From Nocardia sp. NBC_00565 (GTDB taxonomy: Bacteria > Actinomycetota > Actinomycetes > Mycobacteriales > Mycobacteriaceae), in NCBI RefSeq assembly GCF_036345915.1, contig NZ_CP107785.1, positions 5,394,001 through 5,458,000 on the forward strand: a stretch of DNA of 64,000 bases, given 5' to 3'. The position numbers and the translations under genes were made by a program. The notes under the pieces are model-generated. The model did no database searches. It saw nothing but the letters and a program-made list of their open reading frames with translations, and was not told the DNA's origin. Positions 21,264-29,553 of the stretch are shown here, one piece after another; the stretch's first letter is position 1; each line of letters starts with the position of its first letter.

Positions 21264-21285
21264 AGCGACCTGCAAGCAGTCGCTA
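21264..21285 (-). repeat. Small conserved hairpin element, copy 2 (CobW leader)
   Basis: AGCGAC and GTCGCT arms enclose CTGCAAGCA. This differs by one inserted base from the copy at 11220-11240. It lies 72 bp before the GTPase start codon and is followed, toward the gene, by CGAAA. Confidence 0.5.
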
Positions 21286-21290
21286 GCGTC

Positions 21291-21337
21291 CGAGCCGTCG
21301 AGACATACGACTTCGTCGCATGCGCTTCGACGGCTCG
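21291..21337. repeat. 11-bp inverted repeat with 25-bp spacer
   Basis: CGAGCCGTCGA (21291-21301) is repeated as its exact complement at 21327-21337. It lies between the divergent ends of the amidase 3' region and the GTPase promoter, just outside the hairpin element. It could be an operator or part of a terminator for the amidase gene's neighbour; the role is unclear. Confidence 0.45.
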
Positions 21338-21411
21338 GCTGTGTTCGATAGCCACGAACGGTCGCTCGTAAAGACTCGCTCGGTCGTGGCCGCGATATGC
21401 GGTTGTCGCGC

Positions 21412-22872
21412 TTACTTCACCGGGCCCAGCAGGGTGCTGGCCAGGGTGTATGCCAGGTTGATCAGCTCCGAGGTGAGCACGGTGTTGTCCATGCCGAGCG
21501 ACTGCGCCAGCGGCATCAACATCTGCATGATGGTGCCGACGAGGACGGGCAGGGAACTGGTCGTGCTCGGTGTGCTCTGGCCGGGCGACAGCTGAGAACC
21601 GGGCGTTTGTGCGGTGCCAGGTGACTGCGGGGTGTTCGGTGACAGTGCGTAACCCGGTGACTGCTGCCAATCCGCTTGCGGCGCGGTCGGCGACTGCTGC
21701 GACCCGGGTGCCGTGTTCGGCGACTGCGAACCCGGCAGCTGCGCGTAGCCCGGGGCCTGCGCATAACCCGGCGGCGGATCCAGTGCGGCGGGCGAGTGCG
21801 GCACGGTCCCGGCTGGTGCCGTGGACTGTGGCACCGTCGCGGGCTCGGAGACAGCCGCTTGCTGCGGTGCGGCCGCGGGTAGGGCCGGGACATGCGGTGC
21901 GGCCGGAGCTCCAGGCGCGGCTTGCGCCTGCGGAACGGCTTGTGCCTGCGGTGCACTCGAGGCCGGAGCCGAGGCGGGCTGATCCGCCGCCGAACCCGCC
22001 TGCGCCGAACCTGCCGACGCCGGAGCAGTGCCCGCCGCTTCGGGCGTCGTGGCCTGCTGCGGGTTGCCGAGCAGGAAGCCGATCAGGCCGGTCGCGATGG
22101 CCAGCGCGTGTTTGACCTGTCCCTCTTGACTTTCCAGCAGCGCGGCGTCCTCGTTGTTCGCGCCATTGCCCATCTCGACGAACACATCGGGCACGGTGGT
22201 CAGCGCCGGACCCGCCACATCCGAGCGAGTCTGCAGACCGTCCTGCGCGCCCGCATAGTTGGCGGCCGGGAATCCGGCCTGCAGATAGGCGTCGCGCACT
22301 GCCTTCGTCGCCGCGAGGCCGGACCCGGACTGGACCTGATCGGCCTTCGTATCCAGAATCGGCAGCTGCGGCACGATCAGATGGAACCCGCGGTACTGCG
22401 CGGGCGCGCTGTCGGCGTGGATGCTCACCGCGACGTCGGCGCCGGAATTGTTGGCGGCCTGCGCCCGTTCATCGACGCAGCCGCCCCAGCCGGAGTCGTC
22501 CGGACGGCTGAGCACCACCTTCGCGCCGAGATCCTCCACGGTGGCCCGGACCAGCTCGGCCACCTTCCAGTTGATGGTGTGTTCCTGCACGCCGTTCACC
22601 GTGATCATGCCGGTGGTCTGGCAGTCCTTGGTGCCGCCGCGACCGTCGCTCACCTGCTTCGCCAGGTTCTCGGCGTGTTCGGGCCCCTGATGACCGGGGT
22701 CGAGAAATATCGTCTTGCCTGCGAGTTTCGTGGACATATCCGGCGATGCCGGATCAGCGATCGCGGCCGGGGCCAGCCCGGACAGCGTCACCACTACGGC
22801 GGCCGTGACGGCGCCGCAGAGACCGGTCCTGATGATGCTTGGCTTCACGCAAAATGCCTGGTAGATAGACAA
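21412..22872 (-). CDS. Secreted N-acetylmuramoyl-L-alanine amidase with Pro/Ala/Gln-rich tail
   Basis: The 486-residue protein starts with a signal peptide (hydrophobic stretch at about residues 15-38, cleavage near AIADPA). An Amidase_3 catalytic domain follows at about 45-270, with zinc ligands in FLDPGHQG, EHTINWKV and SIHADS and the catalytic glutamate in VFVEMGNGANNEDA. It resembles the mycobacterial peptidoglycan amidase Ami1 (Rv3717), which trims stem peptides at division. Unlike that protein it carries about 190 extra residues of low-complexity Ala/Pro/Gln/Ser sequence containing near-repeats such as PGYAQAPGYAQLPGSQSPN, then a final helical segment. The tail may attach to or span the cell wall. 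Confidence 0.92.
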   Translation of the reverse strand: MSIYQAFCVKPSIIRTGLCGAVTAAVVVTLSGLAPAAIADPASPDMSTKLAGKTIFLDPGHQGPEHAENLAKQVSDGRGGTKDCQTTGMITVNGVQEHTINWKVAELVRATVEDLGAKVVLSRPDDSGWGGCVDERAQAANNSGADVAVSIHADSAPAQYRGFHLIVPQLPILDTKADQVQSGSGLAATKAVRDAYLQAGFPAANYAGAQDGLQTRSDVAGPALTTVPDVFVEMGNGANNEDAALLESQEGQVKHALAIATGLIGFLLGNPQQATTPEAAGTAPASAGSAQAGSAADQPASAPASSAPQAQAVPQAQAAPGAPAAPHVPALPAAAPQQAAVSEPATVPQSTAPAGTVPHSPAALDPPPGYAQAPGYAQLPGSQSPNTAPGSQQSPTAPQADWQQSPGYALSPNTPQSPGTAQTPGSQLSPGQSTPSTTSSLPVLVGTIMQMLMPLAQSLGMDNTVLTSELINLAYTLASTLLGPVK

Positions 22873-22923
22873 AGCAGCTCCCTAGTCCCGTGATGGTCCC
22901 GTGAGCGGTTCCAGCCAATCGAC

Positions 22924-23160
22924 CTAGGCGGCAGCGCTCCCGGTGTTACTGCTGGTGCTGTTGTTACGGGAGAGCATAGCGTCTACCGCCCCGCGCGTTC
23001 TAGATCGGCCCTCGAAGAGATGCACGTACACCTCCCACGTGATAGAGGCGGTGGCGTGGCGTTTCTGCGCAGCCGAGTCTCGTTCGCCAAGGCTTTGCAC
23101 TCGTCGAGCGCTGATCCCGGCCATGGCCGTGCCACCAGGGAAAACCGTGTTCACCAGCAC
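22924..23160 (-). pseudogene. Tyrosine-integrase C-terminal relic
   Basis: The frame contains AGISARRVQ, then an out-of-family stretch of about a dozen residues, then HATASITWEVYVHLFEGRS followed by TRGAVDAMLS. The second half is the usual end of phage-type integrases, where the pattern ...GHSSxxxTxxxYxHLxPG... carries the catalytic histidine and tyrosine. No upstream catalytic region is present, so this is the stump of an integrase gene. It lies immediately upstream of the kinase gene and suggests past integration of foreign DNA here. Confidence 0.6.
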
Positions 23161-23166
23161 ACGGGC

Positions 23167-25464
23167 ATGACAGACTCACTGGCAGCTGCCTGCCGGGATT
23201 TGATCGGAGCGGAATTGGAACCGACGATGAACGAGTCGGACGCTGTGCACCGGACTCGCTTGATGCTGGCATCGATCGTCACGGACTTCGCCGACACCTG
23301 GGACAAGACCGGTGAACCCCCGAATCTCGCGGAGTATCTTCCGGGCACGCCGGGTTTGCGTCGGATGTGTCTGATCGAGCTGATCAAGGTCGATCTGGAG
23401 TACCGGTGGCTGCGCTACAACCATCCGAAACGGCTCACTCAGTACCGCGCCGAATACGCCGAGTTGCGTACCGGCCCGACGCCGCCGGATCTGGCCTACG
23501 AAGAGTTCCATGTGCGGCGCCGGTCCGGGCGAGACCAGGATCAAGACGACCAGCCGACCGAGATGGACGCGACCGCCACCGTATGGTCGGAGATCGACTA
23601 CCGCAGCACACTGATCGCACCGCCACGGGCCCAGCAGGCGCTCGACGGGGTCCGCGTCGGTACGAGTGTCGACGATTTCGATCTGCTCGTCGGATTGGGC
23701 AGCGGCGCCTTCGCACGGGTATTCCTGGCGCGGCAAAGGTCGATGCAGCGGCTGGTCGCGGTGAAGATCTCATACAACCGTGGCGCCGAGCCGGAGACAC
23801 TTGCGCAGCTGGATCACGAGTACATCGTGCGGGTCTTCGATCATCGGCTGATCCGCGACGGCGAACTCAAATTGATGTACATGCAGTACCTGCCGGGCGG
23901 CACGCTGCTCGGGGTGCTGAATCTGGTGCGCTCCCGATCATCGGACAGCCGCACCGGCGCCCTACTGATCGACGCGGTCGATCAGGCGATCGAAGACACC
24001 GGCGGAATCATCCCGAACGAGTCCGATACCCGCAGCGACATCATCGGCTACAGCTGGCCGGAAACGGTCGCATGGCTCGGCAGCCGGCTCGCCGAAGCAC
24101 TCGACTACGCCGCACGCACCGGAGTGCTGCACCGCGATATCAAACCGGCCAATGTGCTGCTCACCGCGGAGGGCGTCCCGAAACTCGCCGACTTCAATGT
24201 CAGCTTCAGCCACCACGTCGCCGGGACGAATCCGATGGCCTACTTCGGCGGGTCGCTGGCATACATGTCCCCCGAACAACTCGCGGCCTGTCACCCGGAG
24301 TTGCCGACCACCGCCGGAGATCTGGATGTTCGCAGCGATATCTACGCGCTCGGTGTCATGCTGTGGGAGCTGCTGACCGGACGCAGACCCTTCGACGACG
24401 AACCACAGGCAGGGGAATCGGAAACCTCGCTGGGGCGGATGCTCGAATTGCGCAAGAACGATATCGAACCGCGTTATCTGTCCGAGCTCCCCCCGGACTG
24501 CCCGCCGACCCTGCGCCGCGTGCTGTTGAAATGTCTTGCGCCACAGCGGGACAACCGTTGGTCGACCGGTACCGAATTGGCCCAGCAATTCGAGCTGTGC
24601 TTGGACCGGCGGGCCCGCGATCTCGTCGACCCGCAGCGCGGCAGTTTGCGTTCGAAGGTCGGGCCATGGTCGCTGGCGGCCATCGTCACCTTGGCGAGCG
24701 CGACCGGCGGCATGCTCGGCGTGCTCTACGGCAATGTGCACAACAGAGCGCTGATCGACGCATGGATACCGGACGACCAGCGGGAGTCGTTGCAAGGTAT
24801 CAACCCGGTGCTGGAACTGATCATCCCCCTACTGGTTCTCGTCGTGACGAACTACCTGTGCCGCCGCGTCTTTCTGGTGGTGTGGCGCGGACTGCGAAAG
24901 GGCCGGACGTTCACCCCGGAAATGCTGGCACTGGCCCGCAGAGACAGCCTGACGGTGGGTGACCGGGTCGCCTGGGTCGCCTTCGCCGGATGGGCCACCG
25001 GTGCGATGGTGACCGCCTTCGCGCTACGTAACGGCACCGATCTCTCACCTGCGCGGGTGGTGCACCTGTCCACCTCGCTGCTCGTCTGTGGCGCGATCGC
25101 GGTCGCGTACCCGTTTTTCCTCGTCACACTGTTCGTTGTCCGCACCATCTACCCGCGCCTGCTCCTGCACGGGACCACCGCCGCCGACTACGACAACCTC
25201 CGCGCCCTGAGCCGCCGCAGCACCCGTTACCTCGCGGTGGCCGCCTCGATTCCGCTCATCGGCGTCGTGCACGGCCTCATGTTCCTGGAACCGGAGGAAG
25301 TCACCCTGGTCACCGAATCGATCCGCTGGCTGGCCATCGCGGGCGTCTTCGGATTCATCGGCAATTACTGGTTGCACCGGAAACTGGAGGACGATCTGCG
25401 GGCATTCCAACGCACCGTCTCCGGTCGGTCGCGGGGGCAAACGAAACGAGCCCGAAATAACTGA
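23167..25464 (+). CDS. Large membrane-anchored Ser/Thr protein kinase, planctomycete-like N-terminus
   Basis: From the ATG at 23167 the protein has 765 residues. Residues about 1-120 hold a segment (PPNLAEYLPGTPGLRRMCLIELIKVDLEYRW) resembling the N-terminal extension of planctomycete-type kinases. The kinase domain (about 160-480) has VAVKIS, HRDIKPANVLL and the APE-equivalent AYMSPEQL. The metal-binding DFG is replaced by DFN (KLADFNVSF), and a roughly 40-residue insertion occurs before the catalytic loop. The C-terminal 280 residues contain about six hydrophobic helices and no PASTA repeats. It is therefore unlike the mycobacterial Pkn set. The neighbouring integrase relic suggests horizontal acquisition. 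Confidence 0.88.
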   Translation: MTDSLAAACRDLIGAELEPTMNESDAVHRTRLMLASIVTDFADTWDKTGEPPNLAEYLPGTPGLRRMCLIELIKVDLEYRWLRYNHPKRLTQYRAEYAELRTGPTPPDLAYEEFHVRRRSGRDQDQDDQPTEMDATATVWSEIDYRSTLIAPPRAQQALDGVRVGTSVDDFDLLVGLGSGAFARVFLARQRSMQRLVAVKISYNRGAEPETLAQLDHEYIVRVFDHRLIRDGELKLMYMQYLPGGTLLGVLNLVRSRSSDSRTGALLIDAVDQAIEDTGGIIPNESDTRSDIIGYSWPETVAWLGSRLAEALDYAARTGVLHRDIKPANVLLTAEGVPKLADFNVSFSHHVAGTNPMAYFGGSLAYMSPEQLAACHPELPTTAGDLDVRSDIYALGVMLWELLTGRRPFDDEPQAGESETSLGRMLELRKNDIEPRYLSELPPDCPPTLRRVLLKCLAPQRDNRWSTGTELAQQFELCLDRRARDLVDPQRGSLRSKVGPWSLAAIVTLASATGGMLGVLYGNVHNRALIDAWIPDDQRESLQGINPVLELIIPLLVLVVTNYLCRRVFLVVWRGLRKGRTFTPEMLALARRDSLTVGDRVAWVAFAGWATGAMVTAFALRNGTDLSPARVVHLSTSLLVCGAIAVAYPFFLVTLFVVRTIYPRLLLHGTTAADYDNLRALSRRSTRYLAVAASIPLIGVVHGLMFLEPEEVTLVTESIRWLAIAGVFGFIGNYWLHRKLEDDLRAFQRTVSGRSRGQTKRARNN

Positions 25465-25815
25465 TCAACCGTGCCTGCCGGGAACGTCCACTCACCGGCG
25501 CCGGAGATCCGGGCGATATTGCTGAGCGTCTACACCGATGACGACGGTCCCACACAGGTGGCCGAACGGCTTGGCAGTGCATTGCTCCCGGTTCAGCGTC
25601 GACCAAAGGATGCTGCGCGATCAAAACGGCACCGGAGTTCATCCCTGGCGGCGTGGGCGGCTGTTACTCGGGTCATCAATCAGCCACTGCCGCGGCCGCA
25701 TGCCCGTAGTGCGAGCCTCCTGATGTCGAAACGGCGAGCCACCCAAGGACTTTAGGCGCAGTATCTGCCCACTGCGCGGAGTCTTGCGGAGTCTAGTAAC
25801 CGCCCCTGCCCAGGC
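25465..25815. other. 351-bp intergenic region, no convincing gene
   Basis: Short frames on both strands here lack family resemblance and ribosome sites. The region lies between the 3' ends of the convergent kinase and sigma-factor genes. No strong hairpin was seen. Confidence 0.5.
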
Positions 25816-26391
25816 TCAGGCCCCGAGCGGCAATCGGCGCAACGAGCGCAGCGCGTAGTGCACTCGCGTCTTCACGGTGCCGACCGGAACGCCGAAGTCA
25901 TCGGCCACCTCTTGATAGGCCCGATCCCGCAGGATCACCTCCACTACCGCGGCACGCTGGGACTCGGGCAGCCGGGCGAGCAAGTCTGCCACGAGCAGAC
26001 CATCGACGAGCCGGTCGGCGAAGTCCGGATTCGCGTACCGCGCGTCGCTGAGTTCCTCGACCTCGTCCCAGCCGGTATCGGCGGGCCGGGCGGCGCGGGC
26101 ACGGGCGATATCGATCATGACGTTGCGTTGGATAGCCAACAGCCAGGTGCGAACCGTGCCCTTGCGCTCGTCGAACATCGCGCACGCGCGCCAGGCCCGT
26201 AGCAGCGTCTCCTGGACCGCGTGTTCGGCCAGTCCCGAATCACCGAGCCCGCGCATCGCGCGCCAGTGCAGCAGCGCACGGTCGGCGGCCAGCACCTTCG
26301 CGAGCCCATCGTCGTTACACAGCCCCGCACATGCCGTCGCACAGGTCGACCGCTTGCCCGCGACATCGACCACCGAACAAATACCGCTCAT
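25816..26391 (-). CDS. ECF-type RNA polymerase sigma factor
   Basis: Using the ATG at 26391 the protein has 191 residues. Region 2 is clear (DSGLAEHAVQETLLRAWRAC...TWLLAIQRNVMIDIARAR), as is region 4 (LPESQRAAVVEVILRDRAYQEVADDFGVPVGTVKTRVHYALRSLRRL). The first 25 residues are unusual: cysteines recur in CSVVDVAGKRSTCATACAGLC, which may bind a metal or may indicate a later true start. No anti-sigma factor gene is adjacent. It is divergent from a small secreted protein gene. Confidence 0.85.
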   Translation of the reverse strand: MSGICSVVDVAGKRSTCATACAGLCNDDGLAKVLAADRALLHWRAMRGLGDSGLAEHAVQETLLRAWRACAMFDERKGTVRTWLLAIQRNVMIDIARARAARPADTGWDEVEELSDARYANPDFADRLVDGLLVADLLARLPESQRAAVVEVILRDRAYQEVADDFGVPVGTVKTRVHYALRSLRRLPLGA

Positions 26392-26605
26392 ACAACAGAT
26401 ATCGCGAGAACCGTCGCGAGTGGAATCACGGCCGCCACCGTGAATCCGGACAGATGTGCTGCCCATACCGCTGTCCGGGCGACCGAAATCTCGGAATCGG
26501 CCGAAATCGGCCGCCGAGTCTGGTAGACCTTGGCCCCGGAGACGTGGGGGTCTCCGCAGGTCAGCCGCCACTGGCGGCCAGAGCACGATTCGAGGAGAAA
26601 TCGCT

Positions 26606-26971
26606 ATGCGTGCAAGCACGCTCGTGATCGCGGGGGCAATGGCGTCCACCGTGACGCTGCTGGGCACCGGAACCGCGGCCGCCCAGCCCGCGAACACCAT
26701 CACCGAGGACGGCGTCTACCTGGTGGGCGTCGACATCTTCCCCGGCGTCTGGGTGGCCCCCGGGACCCCCGATCCGGCCGTCGGCTGCGACTGGCGGCGG
26801 CTGCGCAAGGTCGAGGGCGACAACACCGACCAGCACTACATCATCAATAACGACTTCACCAGGAACAGCCCGGTCCGCGCCGAGATCGCGCCGACCGATG
26901 TCGCGTTCAAGACCACGAACTGCGGCGCCTGGCGCATGCTGCCACCGAGCACCGGTTCGTTCGGCGGCTGA
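26606..26971 (+). CDS. Small secreted protein, possible disulfide-linked beta domain
   Basis: The ATG at 26606 follows CGAGGAG. The 121-residue protein has a clear signal peptide (hydrophobic core VIAGAMASTVTLLGTG, cleavage after TAAA near residue 26). The mature part contains GVYLVGVDIFPGVWVAPG and two cysteines (GCDW and TNCGAW) that could form a disulfide. This pattern occurs in actinobacterial secreted proteins and lipoprotein C-termini of unknown function. It is divergent from the ECF sigma gene and could belong to its regulon, but that is untested. Confidence 0.8.
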   Translation: MRASTLVIAGAMASTVTLLGTGTAAAQPANTITEDGVYLVGVDIFPGVWVAPGTPDPAVGCDWRRLRKVEGDNTDQHYIINNDFTRNSPVRAEIAPTDVAFKTTNCGAWRMLPPSTGSFGG

Positions 26972-27035
26972 GCCACGTCCGAATCGGGCGCGCGGCGGAT
27001 ATCGACTGGTGTCGGTAACCGCTATGTTCGCAACC

Positions 27036-27785
27036 ATGACGCGGAGCAAGATCCTGATCACCGGCGCGAGCGCCGGACTGGGTGCGGCGATGGCGCGGGA
27101 TTTCGCCGAGAAGGGCCGCGACCTTGCACTGTGCGCCCGCCGCTTGGACGCGCTCGAATCCCTGCGCGACGAACTGCACGCCGCGCATCCGAACATCAAG
27201 GTCGCGGTCCACGCGCTCGACGTCGACGACCACGCCGCCATCCCGTCGGTATTCGCGCAATTGCGCGAGGAACTGGACGGGTTGGATCGCGTGATCGTCA
27301 ATGCCGGTATCGGCAAGGGCGCGCGGATCGGCACCGGGCGCGCGGACGCCAATATCGCCACGGCCACCACCAATTTCGTCAGCGCCCTGGCCCAGACCGA
27401 GGCGGCACTGGAGATCTTCCGCGCCAAGGGGGCGGGCCATCTGGTACTGGTGTCCTCGATGAGCGCGGTGCGCGGACTGCCCGGCACGAAGGCCGCCTAC
27501 TCCGCGAGCAAGGCCGGATTGGCCGCGCTCGGCGAGGCGCTCACGGTCGAATTCGCGCAGTCGCCGATCGCCGTCACCACGTTGCTTCCCGGTTTCATCG
27601 CCACGGATATGGCGGCGAAAGCCGGTGACGCGCGCATGGTCGCACCGCTGGACAAGGGGGTGGCGGCGATGGTGCGAGCGATCGAACGGGAACGGATTCG
27701 CGCCTGCGTGCCCGGGTGGCCGTGGCGACTCATCGATCTGGTGCTGCCACATCTGCCCCGCGCGGTCGTGGCCCGGATGAGCTGA
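27036..27785 (+). CDS. Short-chain dehydrogenase/reductase
   Basis: The 249-residue protein (from the ATG at 27036; an in-frame ATG at 27024 is possible) is a classical SDR. It has the cofactor loop TGASAGLGAAMA at residues 9-20, NAG at about 88-90, catalytic Ser in VSSMSAV, and the YxxxK pair in AYSASKAGLAALGEAL. The C-terminal region (PGWPWRLIDLVLPHLPRAVVARMS) resembles mycobacterial SDRs that act on lipids. The TATGTT eight bases before the ATG may be a -10 element, giving a leaderless mRNA. The substrate is unknown. Confidence 0.9.
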   Translation: MTRSKILITGASAGLGAAMARDFAEKGRDLALCARRLDALESLRDELHAAHPNIKVAVHALDVDDHAAIPSVFAQLREELDGLDRVIVNAGIGKGARIGTGRADANIATATTNFVSALAQTEAALEIFRAKGAGHLVLVSSMSAVRGLPGTKAAYSASKAGLAALGEALTVEFAQSPIAVTTLLPGFIATDMAAKAGDARMVAPLDKGVAAMVRAIERERIRACVPGWPWRLIDLVLPHLPRAVVARMS

Positions 27786-27893
27786 GCCGGTCGCACTCGA
27801 CAATGCGCGGGTGATGCGCGCCCGGCCTGCTCGTGCTGTTCATTACCTCGGGAGTAATCGACGCGCGCCGGGTCCATCGGGCAGGCTGATTTC

Positions 27894-28295
27894 ATGATCG
27901 ATGACGTGGGCACCAAACTCTTTCACCAGTCCATGCCGTTCACCGAGCGCCTCGGGGTCGAGGTACTCGAGCACGGGTCCGCACTGGTGCGCAGCCGGAT
28001 CGCCTGGGACGAGTCGCTGTGTACGTTGGGCGGCGTGCTGCACGGCGGTGTGCTGATGTCACTCGCGGACGCGACCGCCGCGGTGTGCGCATTCCTGAAT
28101 CTGCCCGAGGGCAAGCAGGGCACGACGACGGTCGAATCCAAGACGAATTTCCTGCGGGCGGTGCGGTCCGGTCATGCCATCGCCTCGGCACGGCCATTGC
28201 ACGCGGGGCGGTCGTTCATTGTGGTGGAGACCGAAATCCGGGATGACGCGGACAAACTCGTCGCCAAGGTGACCCAGACCCAAGCCGTCCTGTGA
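27894..28295 (+). CDS. PaaI-type hotdog-fold thioesterase
   Basis: The 133-residue protein is a single hotdog domain. The characteristic segment GGVLHGGVLMSLADATAAVCAF contains the acidic/His environment of the PaaI group active site, and VESKTNFLRAVRSGHAIASARPLHAGRS forms the sheet facing the acyl-CoA. It would hydrolyse small aromatic or medium-chain acyl-CoA esters. It stands alone between an SDR and the mycolate methyltransferase. Confidence 0.9.
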   Translation: MIDDVGTKLFHQSMPFTERLGVEVLEHGSALVRSRIAWDESLCTLGGVLHGGVLMSLADATAAVCAFLNLPEGKQGTTTVESKTNFLRAVRSGHAIASARPLHAGRSFIVVETEIRDDADKLVAKVTQTQAVL

Positions 28296-28325
28296 CCCGT
28301 CGCCCGGTACGGTGCGCCGGGCACT

Positions 28326-29183
28326 TCACTTCACCAGGGTGAACTGCATGACATCGAGGTGCCCGCTGCGGAAGTGATCGGCACATCCGTTGAGGTACTT
28401 CAGGTACCTGGCGTAGACCTCCTCCGATGCGATTCGCACGGCCTCGTCGTGCTGGTCCACCAACGCCTCGGCCCAGTGATCCAGCGTGCGCGCGTAGTGC
28501 AGGCGCAGCGGCTGGATCCGCTCGGTGCCGAATCCGGCCTGCCCGGCGAGCCGGGTCACCTCGGCGGGCTGCGGCAGCTGGCCGCCCGGGAAGATATGCC
28601 GCTTCATGAAAATATGGAACAGCGCGTTCGCCCGGGTCACCGGAATATTCATGCGCCGCAGGTCGTTGAGCGTATGGCCGATGATCGTATGCAGCAGCAT
28701 CCGCCCGTCGGGCGGCAGCATCCGATGGCAGCGGTCGAAGAACGCCCGGTAGCGCTCGCGGCGGAAATGCTCGAATGCGCCGATGCTGACGATGCGGTCC
28801 GCGCCGCCGCCGAATTCCTCCCAGCCCTGCAGCCGGATCTCGGCACCGGAGACGTGGCGTCGGTCGATCTCCGAGCGGACACGCTCGTACTGGTTGCGGC
28901 TCAGCGTGAGGCCGACGACCTTCACGCCGTAGCGCTCGACCGCGCGGAACATGGTTGCGCCCCAACCACATCCGATATCGAGCAGGGTCATGCCCGGCTG
29001 TAGATCCAGTTTGCCGAGCGCCAGGTCGATCTTGGCGAGCTGGGCCTGCTCCAGGGTCATATCATCGCGTTCGAAATAGGCGCAGCTGTAGGTCATCGAG
29101 GGATCGAGGAACAGCCGGTAGAAGTCGTCGGACACGTCGTAGTGCGACTGGACTTGCTGGTAGAACGGTGCGAGGTCGGCCAT
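28326..29183 (-). CDS. Mycolic acid cyclopropane synthase-family methyltransferase
   Basis: The ATG at 29183 (GGAGATACGCG before it) gives 285 residues, the usual length of CmaA/MmaA/PcaA proteins. Seen: the N-terminal QSHYDVSDDFYRLFLDPSMTYSCAYFERDDMTLEQAQ, the SAM loop LLDIGCGWGATM (residues about 68-79), GLTLSRNQY, and the conserved IVSIGAFEHF. The family uses SAM to cyclopropanate or methylate unsaturated mycolates or fatty acids in the envelope. It supports assignment of the organism to the mycolate-containing actinobacteria. The exact modification cannot be read. Confidence 0.94.
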   Translation of the reverse strand: MADLAPFYQQVQSHYDVSDDFYRLFLDPSMTYSCAYFERDDMTLEQAQLAKIDLALGKLDLQPGMTLLDIGCGWGATMFRAVERYGVKVVGLTLSRNQYERVRSEIDRRHVSGAEIRLQGWEEFGGGADRIVSIGAFEHFRRERYRAFFDRCHRMLPPDGRMLLHTIIGHTLNDLRRMNIPVTRANALFHIFMKRHIFPGGQLPQPAEVTRLAGQAGFGTERIQPLRLHYARTLDHWAEALVDQHDEAVRIASEEVYARYLKYLNGCADHFRSGHLDVMQFTLVK

Positions 29184-29553
29184 CGCGTATCTCCTGCCGT
29201 CGCCGGTCTTGGCCGGATATGAACTGATACGTGACACGCCGACGAGTCGTTTACCCCGATCGACGACCGATATGAAAACGTGACCGACGCCGGCCGCTGT
29301 GGCCGAGCTGTGACTGGAACCATTGCACACAACAGTTCGAAGCTGTACTCTCGGCTTTGTCCTAGTGGATGTAGGCCCAGCCGATCGGATCAGCCGATCA
29401 GCGCGGGAGTTCCCACAGGATCTCTGAGATCCCCTTTCGCACAGCGGTTCTCGCCCTTCGTGAATCCGCACAGGGACATTCACCGCAGCGCGCGTATCGC
29501 CGCTGCCGCTCACGGCCGTTCGCCGTACCCCACCACACTTCAAAGGAAACACC
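29184..29553. other. 370-bp intergenic region upstream of short rho
   Basis: The gap separates two divergent genes and shows no credible coding frame. It should contain the promoter of the Rho paralogue and possibly a long leader, but no specific element was identified. Confidence 0.5.

Noticed and set aside
25471..25755. 94-codon rightward frame after the kinase
   Set aside because: No ribosome site, no family resemblance and irregular composition.
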